From: Devosia sp.
GTDB taxonomy: Bacteria > Pseudomonadota > Alphaproteobacteria > Rhizobiales > Devosiaceae
Assembly (NCBI GenBank): GCA_028290245.1
Contig: JAQGKG010000044.1
Location: 1 to 5,324, forward strand
Reading direction: 5' to 3'
DNA: 5,324 bases
Each line of letters begins with the position of its first letter. Within the stretch, counting starts at the first letter, position 1. Both the position numbers and the translations under genes were made by a program. The notes under the pieces were generated by a model. That model made no database searches. It was not told the origin of the DNA and saw only the letters and a program-made list of their open reading frames with translations. Shown piece by piece: positions 1 to 4,994 of this stretch.

Positions 1-201
1 GTGAAAAAGGCCGATCGCGAGTCGGCCTATTTCGAAGCCGAGCATCTCGCCGGTTTCGAGGATGGTGAGGCCCGCAAATTCTTTGGCGAACCCAGCCTGC
101 CGGCCTTTGACGTCGATGCCTTCGACCGGCTGATCCGCCCCTGGCCGACCCGCGAAGCGCATGACCGCTTCGTCGAGGCGTTCGAGGCGATCTCCCCTTA
201 A
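1..201 (+). CDS. C-terminal fragment of probable HD-family phosphohydrolase (YfbR/COG1896-like)
   Basis: The reading frame is open at the left edge of the window, so this is the last 66 residues of a longer protein. The GTG at position 1 is probably an internal valine codon. The fragment begins with KKADRESAYFEAEHLAGF, which resembles the end of the HD domain in alphaproteobacterial HD-family hydrolases (5'-deoxynucleotidase YfbR relatives). There an (I/K)KxADRxxAYxEA helix carries the last metal-binding aspartate, here probably Asp4. The following EARKFFGEP and a tail with a PWP motif also fit that family from memory. Such enzymes are cytosolic, metal-dependent phosphohydrolases acting on nucleotides or related phosphates. 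The HD motifs themselves lie outside the window, so neither activity nor substrate can be read. The frame ends with two tandem in-frame TAA codons (199-204). Family assignment is recognition by eye, moderately sure. Confidence 0.6.
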   Translation: MKKADRESAYFEAEHLAGFEDGEARKFFGEPSLPAFDVDAFDRLIRPWPTREAHDRFVEAFEAISP

Positions 202-204
202 TAA

Positions 205-241
205 CCGGCGGTTGGGTCGTGCAGATTAACCTTAGCCCAAC
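205..241 (+). terminator. Weak inverted repeat after the HD-hydrolase gene, possible terminator
   Basis: GTTGGG at 211-216 is complementary to CCCAAC at 236-241, with a 19-base loop. A small AACC-ggc-GGTT hairpin (203-213) overlaps the left arm. No run of T follows, so this is not a convincing intrinsic terminator. It is the only pairing structure seen just after the tandem stop codons. Confidence 0.2.
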
Positions 242-269
242 TTGAGCTTTGCGGCCGCGAAGCGATCAT
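241..269 (+). promoter_or_regulatory. Candidate housekeeping promoter for the small exported protein
   Basis: CTTGAG (241-246) matches five of six bases of the rhizobial -35 element CTTGAC. After a 17-base spacer comes GATCAT (264-269), four of six matches to TATAAT. This would put transcription start near 276, about 35-50 bases before the possible start codons at 311 and 326. Inferred by pattern only. Confidence 0.3.
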
Positions 270-271
270 GG

Positions 272-286
272 TTACTAGTCCGTTAA
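272..286 (+). promoter_or_regulatory. CtrA-like box upstream of the small exported protein
   Basis: TTAC, seven bases, then TTAA matches seven of eight positions of the alphaproteobacterial CtrA consensus TTAA-N7-TTAA with exact spacing. A weaker copy, TTAA-N7-CCAA (226-240, six of eight), lies directly upstream of the candidate -35 element. If the promoter at 241-269 is right, the better box overlaps the transcription start, a position that would favour repression, while the weaker one is placed for activation. Binding is inferred. Confidence 0.35.
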
Positions 287-310
287 TAGGATTACGCCAT
301 TCGCTTCATT

Positions 311-769
311 ATGGGACGCTTTGCCATGAACCTGCCAGACCGCCACCTGCTTATGGGCATGACCCTGGGCGCTGCCTGCGCCACCGCGCTCGCAGCCATT
401 GGTCCCGGCATGGTGATCGAGGCATTTGCCGACGAGTCCATCGTCGGCGTCGATGCGTCCAAGCTGGTGCGATACGAAAACCGCGACTATCTGGTGGATT
501 ATGACGCGTCGGTTTCAACCGATGCTCTATCGACCACTCGCGTCAAAAAGGTCGAGGCCGGCAAGGTGAGCTATGTCACCATCACCACCACGGCGACCGG
601 GACTTATTCGTCCGACGCGATGTTTTCCAAGCACGTCCAGTACCCGGGGATAGATGTCCAGCCGGTTCATTACGGCCCCAACCATTTCTCATATTGGAGC
701 AATGGAGGCTGGAGCGGTTTTGTCACCGGCAGCGCCAACTCGTTCATCTACCGCGCCTGGCGCAACTAG
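311..769 (+). CDS. Small exported protein of unknown function
   Basis: I do not recognise this 152-residue protein. A basic patch (Arg11-His12) is followed by a hydrophobic, Ala-rich segment (about 13-36) and a possible signal peptidase site after Ala-Phe-Ala (38-40), so export to the periplasm is likely. The mature part would be about 112 residues. It has a Thr-rich stretch (about 90-99) and an aromatic tail (104-150) with repeated Tyr, His, Phe and Trp. The only cysteine, Cys23, lies inside the hydrophobic segment. It is not preceded by a proper lipobox, since position -3 is Gly, so a lipoprotein is unlikely. The start is uncertain: ATG at 311 has no ribosome binding site, while ATG at 326 (residue 6) has GGGA nine bases upstream and may be the true start. 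The gene converges with the cell wall hydrolase gene and shares its stop codon bases. An envelope role is only a guess. Confidence 0.6.
   Translation: MGRFAMNLPDRHLLMGMTLGAACATALAAIGPGMVIEAFADESIVGVDASKLVRYENRDYLVDYDASVSTDALSTTRVKKVEAGKVSYVTITTTATGTYSSDAMFSKHVQYPGIDVQPVHYGPNHFSYWSNGGWSGFVTGSANSFIYRAWRN
766..769. other. CTAG shared by two convergent stop codons
   Basis: The palindromic tetramer CTAG gives TAG to the rightward gene (767-769) and TAG to the leftward gene (766-768, read on the - strand). The convergent genes therefore overlap by four bases and have no intergenic space for a conventional terminator. Confidence 0.9.
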
Positions 770-1803
770 CCGAACAGCCAGCCGCGCTTGAATTTGTAGA
801 ACACATGCAGGCCCACCTGGGTAACCTTGGTCATGCGCGGCGCCCAAGCGGGACTGACATAAGTCGCGTGATAGTGGGTCGCATCAGCCACTTCGGTCAG
901 GTAGAGCTCGCCGGCCGTGAAGCGCTGGGCAATGTCTTCGGCCTGCGCCCATGACTTGCTGTCGTTGATGACTTCGGGAATGCCATCGCAGGCAAACGAG
1001 AACTGGCAGGAATTGCGCCTGCTCTGGTTCTGGAACACCACACCACAGATGGTGTTGGGATAGCGGCGATCCTTGACCCGGTTCAGCACAACCTGAGCCA
1101 CAGCCACCTGGCCACGATAGCTCTCGCCGCGCGCTTCGAAATACACAGCCGTCGCCAGGCACCAGAGTTCCTTGTCGGACACGGCAACTGCAGTGCCGGT
1201 GGCATAAGCGCCCGTCACCGGTGCCGTCGAGCGGGCGTAGGCCAGTTGTTCCGAGGCCAGGGCCGGCATCGGCGTGCCGGAGCTTGGTGCAATGCCGGCA
1301 ATAGCGGCAAGCGCTGCTGCTGACGATGGATCGATAGAGGCTACCGACATGCGTGGGCCGATTTCCACATCACCGGTCGCAGGCATATCTACCGTGGCGA
1401 TACGCGACTGCCCGAGCGCCATGGCATCGTCACCACGCAGCGAGGCAATGCGGATACGGGCTTCTTCGAAGTTTTTGGAGAAAGCGACCAAGTCGACAGC
1501 CGGACGCCGACGGTCGGTCTTTTCGGCGCGATTGGGGCCATTGAAACTGGCGCCGTCGAACAGGTGATTGACGGAGCCGGTAATTACCGGATCGACGCCA
1601 GAATAAGAGAGGCTTGCAGTGACGAGATCGACATCAGCCGGAAGAGAATCGGCCAGATCGCCGGTCGGCCCGAAGGCGCCATTGGTCAGCCCAGCATAGC
1701 TGAGGGCACAGAAAATCCCGACGACCAGAAACCTGGTGAAGGGATGTCGGCGAACCGCTCTGGCCGGGCGCGACTGCGCCACCGGTCGGTGGGATAAAGC
1801 CAT
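766..1803 (-). CDS. Membrane-anchored SleB-type cell wall hydrolase
   Basis: This 345-residue protein ends in a Hydrolase_2 (SleB, PF07486) domain at about 211-336, a peptidoglycan-cleaving fold related to spore cortex lytic enzymes and widespread as a wall hydrolase in alphaproteobacteria. Visible signatures are LATAVYFEARGE (216-227) with the expected catalytic Glu223, VVLNRVKDRRYPNTICGVVFQ (key residues Asn241, Arg242, Tyr248, Pro249, Cys253), CQFSF (266-270) and ATHYHATYVSPAW (308-320). An Arg-rich N-terminus (12-24) precedes one hydrophobic segment (25-40), consistent with a membrane anchor or uncleaved signal and a periplasmic catalytic domain. Residues 45-210 are a low-complexity Ala/Ser/Thr-rich linker. 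The ATG at 1803 is chosen because it lies just before the basic and hydrophobic N-terminus; the ribosome binding site is weak. The gene has its own 178-base upstream region with CtrA-like sequences. The physiological substrate bond and role (growth, division or remodelling) are not readable. Confidence 0.9.
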   Translation of the reverse strand: MALSHRPVAQSRPARAVRRHPFTRFLVVGIFCALSYAGLTNGAFGPTGDLADSLPADVDLVTASLSYSGVDPVITGSVNHLFDGASFNGPNRAEKTDRRRPAVDLVAFSKNFEEARIRIASLRGDDAMALGQSRIATVDMPATGDVEIGPRMSVASIDPSSAAALAAIAGIAPSSGTPMPALASEQLAYARSTAPVTGAYATGTAVAVSDKELWCLATAVYFEARGESYRGQVAVAQVVLNRVKDRRYPNTICGVVFQNQSRRNSCQFSFACDGIPEVINDSKSWAQAEDIAQRFTAGELYLTEVADATHYHATYVSPAWAPRMTKVTQVGLHVFYKFKRGWLFG

Positions 1804-1890
1804 AAACGCTACTCAACACTACGCAACAAAACTAATGATCGGCAAAAATGACGCTAAAAAGCCGACAGTCGTTATGATGTCTGATTAGGG

Positions 1891-1937
1891 TTAGCAGGCG
1901 GTAAACGGCCTTTGAGGCGCAGCAATGGGTTAACCAT
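1891..1937 (-). promoter_or_regulatory. CtrA-like sequences upstream of the cell wall hydrolase
   Basis: TTAACCAT at 1930-1937 (read on +) is the exact eight-base CtrA half-site motif described in Caulobacter. Between it and the gene, TTTA-N7-CTAA (1891-1905, read on -) matches six of eight bases of TTAA-N7-TTAA with correct spacing. They lie about 90-135 bases before the start codon, within the 178-base gap 1804-1981. I could not place a convincing -35/-10 pair in this gap, and I see no other gene there. CtrA control is inferred. Confidence 0.3.
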
Positions 1938-1981
1938 GGCACGGGGTGGCAGAATTATGATTGACGGGATTGTGACCCCGC

Positions 1982-2539
1982 TTAGCTGCATGCGGCGACC
2001 ACGGGCGCGACTTCGGCGGCGAAGCTGTCGACACGGAACCGCACCGTCAGCGAACGCGAGTTGACCGGCGTTACCCGCACGGTCAGGTTGGTCGCGCCGT
2101 TCAATCCATCGAGAAACGTCGCCGCCTCGCTGGTGCTGCCGAGCACAATGGCGGTGTTTTCGGGATTGACCGGCAGCGTGCGGCTGCGACCCGGTTGGAG
2201 GTCATATTGCAGGGTGATGCCGGCGTCCCGCCCCAGTGCCGACATGGTGTTTCCGGCAAATGCGAAGGCCACCCGCAACACGCCGGTTTGGCAGGATACG
2301 GTCATGGTGGCGGGAGCGCGCCCGCTCGGCCGGGCTGGAATGAGTTGCTGGGACTCCAGCACAACTTCGATGGCCTCTGCATCGCCATCTGCACCAAGGA
2401 ACAGTGCGTCATAGCAAGCCAGCCGCTCGCCATCGGTAGCGATGGTGGTGCATTGGGCAACGCCCGATTGTGCCAGGACGGCAGCAGGTGTCGAAACAGC
2501 CAAAATCGGCAACAGCGCCAGAACCGGCAAAAATCTCAC
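1982..2539 (-). CDS. Exported VasI/TagO-like protein with four cysteines
   Basis: This 185-residue protein begins with a clear signal peptide (hydrophobic 3-20, probable cleavage after Val-Leu-Ala, 21-23). The mature part opens with a cysteine pair in the pattern C-x(8)-RLACYD (Cys30, Cys42). That pattern is shared by VasI/TagO proteins (type VI secretion-associated, PF11319) and by several orphan alphaproteobacterial relatives. The second half (about 79-184) has the alternating beta-strand look of that family, with Cys83 and the penultimate residue Cys184 likely forming a second disulfide. No type VI secretion gene is present here, so a secretion role cannot be claimed; it may be an orphan periplasmic protein. 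The start is GTG: GGGAAGGA lies ten bases upstream and the signal peptide needs this start. The gene lies 72 bases downstream of the dikinase-like gene on the same strand, so co-transcription is possible. Family call is by eye. Confidence 0.65.
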   Translation of the reverse strand: MRFLPVLALLPILAVSTPAAVLAQSGVAQCTTIATDGERLACYDALFLGADGDAEAIEVVLESQQLIPARPSGRAPATMTVSCQTGVLRVAFAFAGNTMSALGRDAGITLQYDLQPGRSRTLPVNPENTAIVLGSTSEAATFLDGLNGATNLTVRVTPVNSRSLTVRFRVDSFAAEVAPVVAACS

Positions 2540-2549
2540 GTCGGTATAG

Positions 2550-2557
2550 TCCTTCCC
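2550..2557 (-). promoter_or_regulatory. Ribosome binding site supporting the GTG start of the TagO-like gene
   Basis: Read on the - strand, GGGAAGGA ends ten bases before the GTG at 2539. It is the only strong Shine-Dalgarno match nearby and fixes the non-ATG start. Confidence 0.65.
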
Positions 2558-2587
2558 TCGCCGGCAGGCCCGGCAGCGTCCCCTTTG

Positions 2588-2616
2588 ATATAGGGATCGT
2601 TGGCCCGCTATTTAAG
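2588..2616 (-). promoter_or_regulatory. Candidate internal promoter for the TagO-like gene
   Basis: On the - strand, CTTAAA (2616-2611) and CTATAT (2593-2588) are separated by 17 bases. The -10 equals the rhizobial consensus CTATAT and the -35 matches four of six bases of CTTGAC. The -35 overlaps the stop codon of the dikinase-like gene. Transcription would begin near 2581, about 41 bases before the GTG, so the TagO-like gene could be expressed separately. Confidence 0.35.
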
Positions 2617-4894
2617 CAGATGCCTGCGCCAGCGTCAGCCTTGCCACAGGGACACGATAGGGTGAGCAGGAGACATAGTCGACGCCGAGCCCCGCAAAGA
2701 ACTTGAGCGAGGCCGGATCGCCCGCGTGCTCGCCGCAAATGCCGATTTTGAGCTTGGGATTGGCCGCCCTGCCCCGCTGGATGGCGATCTGGATCATTTC
2801 ACCCACACCCTTTTCGTCGATGGTGACGAAGGGGTCGCGCTCATAGATGCCCTTGCGCTGGTAGGCCGCGAGGAAGGTCGGCGCATCATCGCGCGAGATG
2901 CCAAACGTGGTCTGGGTCAGGTCGTTGGTGCCGAACGAGAAAAAATCCACCATGTGGGCAATGTCGCCGGCCCGCAGGCAGGCGCGTGGCAGCTCGATCA
3001 TGGTGCCGAAGGAGAATTTGACCCGGTCGGTGCGCAACAGGCCCGAGTTGGTGGCGATGGCATGGACCCGCTCGCGGACCCAGGCGACTTCGCTGGCGGT
3101 CGAGACGAAGGGCACCATGACTTCAACGGTAACCGGTTCATCCTGCGTCTCGCTAGCGGCACGCGCGCCGGCCATGACCGCCTGCATCTGCATCTGCAAC
3201 ATTTCCGGATAGGTGATGGCCAGGCGCACACCGCGATGCCCCAGCATGGGATTGATCTCGGCGATGCGGTCGAGATGCAGCCGCAAGGCGCGCACAGCCA
3301 GACCAAGCGATGCCGCGGTCTCTTCGATTTCCTCTTCGCTGCGCGGCAGGAATTCGTGCAGCGGCGGATCGAATAGCCGAACCGTGACCGGCAAGCCCTG
3401 CATGGTCGAGAACAGCGCCGAATAATCGCCGGTCTGGAAATCCACCAGGCCATTGATGGCACGGCTGCGGTCGTCTTCGTCCTCGCTCAGGATAACGCGG
3501 CGCAGCGCCACCATGCGCTCGGGCGAAAAGAACATGTGCTCGGAGCGGGCGAGGCCGATGCCCTCGGCACCAAAGCTCAACGCGGTTTTCGCCGATTCCA
3601 CGGTTTCCACATTAGTGCGCACGGCAATAGTGCGGGTCGCATCGGACCAGCCGAGCAGCGTGCCAATGGCGCCGCCAATGTGCGGCTGTGCCAGCGGCAG
3701 CGTGCCGGCATAGACCGCGCCGTCGCTGCCATCAATGGTTAGCCGGTCGCCCGTGCGGAACTCGCGGTCGCCGATGCGGCAGACCATTTCAACGGTATCG
3801 ACCGACAGGGTGCGCACACCGGCCACACAGGGTTTGCCGGTGATGCGGGCGATAACGCCGGCGTGGCTCGACATGCCGCCGCGCGCCGTGAGGATGCCGG
3901 TGGCGGCCTTCATGCCCTCGATATCGGCGGGGCCGGTTTCGTTGACCACGAGAATGCAGTGCTTGCCCCGCGCCCGCAGACGCGCCGCGTCCTCAGGGTT
4001 AAACACGATGATGCCACTGGCGGCGCCTGGCGACACGCCAAGGCCGATGGCCAGGGGCAAGGTGCCTTCGGTGGATTGGAGCCGCGGATGCAGCAATTGC
4101 GCCAGACGGTTGGGATCGACACGGGTCACCGCATTATGCGCCGACCAGATCTTGCGATTGACGCGATCGACCGCTGCCTCGAGATCAGCCGCGGCAGAAA
4201 CCTGCGAAGGCCGCGCCGACAAAAACACCACCTGCCCGCGTTTGATCGCCACCGTGCAGCACATATGCCGGCCGGCTTTCGCGTCGACCAGCGCTACCAG
4301 CGCATCGACCGAATCGGGCAGGCGCGGCAGCGGCGCACCATCGACCGGCGCCGGGCCCATGGCGCCCGTCGCGGCATTGCGGGTGAGGAACTGCTCGATA
4401 TCACCATCCGCAACAGCCTGCACCAACACGATCTGCTTGCCGCGATCCTCATCGGGTCGGGCCGTCCAGCCCTGGCCGAAACCATAGCTTTCAAAGGCGT
4501 TCTTGATGGCCTTGGCCAGCGGACGCGTCGGATCGACGGAATCTTCCGGGTTGGTCGGGGCTGCAATGCCCAGCTTAGCCGGCGCCAATCCGGCATTATG
4601 GGTCGCCGCGGAGGTGCGGACGACTAGGACCGGCAGTTTGCCTTCCTTGTCGACCAGCTTGAACAGGCAGGCGATCCAGTGGGTGCGCAAGCGCACATCC
4701 CTGTCGGCACGCTCGGACTGCAGCGCCTCCCAGGCGGCGCGGGTCAGGACTATCGTTGGAACTGTGGGAAAGCCGGCTTCACCGACGCGGAAAATCCAGC
4801 GCGCTTTGCCGCTTAACAGCTTCAATTGGCTGGCAGACAGGTTCGCCTTCCCCATTGCGGGAGCAATCGCGAACATTTCCTGCGCCAAACTCAA
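2612..4894 (-). CDS. Pyruvate, phosphate dikinase paralogue with degenerate ATP-grasp domain
   Basis: This 760-residue protein has the domain order of pyruvate, phosphate dikinase (PPDK), a cytosolic enzyme interconverting pyruvate, ATP and phosphate with PEP, AMP and pyrophosphate. The phosphohistidine domain (about 280-400) has GGMSSHAGVIAR (339-350) with catalytic His344. The PEP/pyruvate barrel (about 420-757) keeps RSEHMFF (450-456), RLFDPPLHEFLP (506-517), NPMLGHRGVRL (548-558), GTMIELPRA (630-638), FSFGTNDLTQ (652-661) and GICGEHAGDP (718-727, proton-donor Cys720). The stretch after the His has 416 residues, against about 419 in Clostridium symbiosum PPDK (874 residues, His455). The stretch before it is about 110 residues short. 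The N-terminal ATP-grasp remnant (1-240) keeps SGK (Lys30), VVRTSA (Arg93) and FLTRNAATG. By my alignment, Cys212, Thr214 and Ser226 stand where PPDK has ATP-site Asp321, Glu323 and Gln335. Rhizobial genomes hold such proteins as putative PEP-binding proteins. Whether it can use ATP is doubtful. The start is TTG (see ribosome binding site). Confidence 0.85.
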   Translation of the reverse strand: MSLAQEMFAIAPAMGKANLSASQLKLLSGKARWIFRVGEAGFPTVPTIVLTRAAWEALQSERADRDVRLRTHWIACLFKLVDKEGKLPVLVVRTSAATHNAGLAPAKLGIAAPTNPEDSVDPTRPLAKAIKNAFESYGFGQGWTARPDEDRGKQIVLVQAVADGDIEQFLTRNAATGAMGPAPVDGAPLPRLPDSVDALVALVDAKAGRHMCCTVAIKRGQVVFLSARPSQVSAAADLEAAVDRVNRKIWSAHNAVTRVDPNRLAQLLHPRLQSTEGTLPLAIGLGVSPGAASGIIVFNPEDAARLRARGKHCILVVNETGPADIEGMKAATGILTARGGMSSHAGVIARITGKPCVAGVRTLSVDTVEMVCRIGDREFRTGDRLTIDGSDGAVYAGTLPLAQPHIGGAIGTLLGWSDATRTIAVRTNVETVESAKTALSFGAEGIGLARSEHMFFSPERMVALRRVILSEDEDDRSRAINGLVDFQTGDYSALFSTMQGLPVTVRLFDPPLHEFLPRSEEEIEETAASLGLAVRALRLHLDRIAEINPMLGHRGVRLAITYPEMLQMQMQAVMAGARAASETQDEPVTVEVMVPFVSTASEVAWVRERVHAIATNSGLLRTDRVKFSFGTMIELPRACLRAGDIAHMVDFFSFGTNDLTQTTFGISRDDAPTFLAAYQRKGIYERDPFVTIDEKGVGEMIQIAIQRGRAANPKLKIGICGEHAGDPASLKFFAGLGVDYVSCSPYRVPVARLTLAQASA

Positions 4895-4902
4895 CTGCTA
4901 AG

Positions 4903-4907
4903 TCCTT
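4903..4907 (-). promoter_or_regulatory. Ribosome binding site deciding the TTG start of the dikinase-like gene
   Basis: AAGGA on the - strand lies eight bases before the TTG at 4894. An in-frame TAG (4900-4898) sits immediately before the codon preceding TTG, so the frame cannot extend further. The internal ATGs at 4876 and 4855 have no well-spaced site, since AGGA before the first is almost adjacent. Confidence 0.7.
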
Positions 4908-4921
4908 GCGTAATTTGAGAT

Positions 4922-4948
4922 TGCATCATGCATGTGCGGCTTGGCCGC
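4922..4948. repeat. Palindrome and GC hairpin in the divergent spacer
   Basis: TGCAT-C-ATGCA (4922-4932) is a perfect 11-base palindrome. Three bases later GCGGC-TTG-GCCGC (4936-4948) is a perfect five-base-pair inverted repeat with a three-base loop. Both lie between the dikinase-like gene and ispH, close to where a leftward promoter would sit. They could be an operator or simply part of the 5' leader of the leftward transcript; no regulator is recognised. Confidence 0.4.
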
Positions 4949-4958
4949 TGCAACAAGA

Positions 4959-4964
4959 CTTGAC
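4959..4964 (+). promoter_or_regulatory. Candidate -35 element for ispH
   Basis: CTTGAC is identical to the rhizobial -35 consensus. At 17-18 bases downstream the sequence (GCATCT or CATCTG) is a poor -10 element, so this is half a promoter at best. If used, transcription would start close to the ATG at 4995. Confidence 0.3.
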
Positions 4965-4994
4965 TTGGCGCACCCACGAAAGCATCTGACTGAT

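Noticed and set aside
1..3. GTG at position 1 as a true start codon of a 66-residue protein
   Set aside because: The sequence begins in mid-domain with a metal-site helix of a larger family, so the fragment is a C-terminus cut by the window edge.
251..279. NotI (GCGGCCGC) and SpeI (ACTAGT) sites close together, as in a cloning vector
   Set aside because: No other vector-like sequence surrounds them and the context reads as an ordinary GC-rich intergenic region; chance is sufficient.
1853..1871. Palindrome CGAC-A-GTCG followed by a T-run on the - strand, as a terminator
   Set aside because: The stem is only four pairs around a one-base loop, so it cannot form a stable hairpin, and it lies in the leader of the cell wall hydrolase rather than after a gene end.
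1942..1980. CGGGGT/ACCCCG inverted repeat just after the TagO-like stop codon as a terminator
   Set aside because: Six-base arms separated by 27 bases with no T-run; too weak to call, although the position would fit.
2726..3376. + strand open frame of 216 codons opposite the dikinase-like gene
   Set aside because: Low-complexity Gly/Asp/His-rich translation with no start signal; a shadow of the real gene.
3735..4627. Long + strand open frames of about 250 codons opposite the dikinase-like gene
   Set aside because: They encode Arg/Ser/Ala-rich sequence with no family motifs and lie fully antisense to a gene with many conserved motifs; GC-rich codon use explains the open frames.
4892..4994. 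Frameshift or missed upstream exon-like extension explaining the short N-terminus of the dikinase-like protein
   Set aside because: An in-frame stop lies right before the start and only 100 bases separate it from ispH, so the missing 110 residues cannot be encoded upstream.
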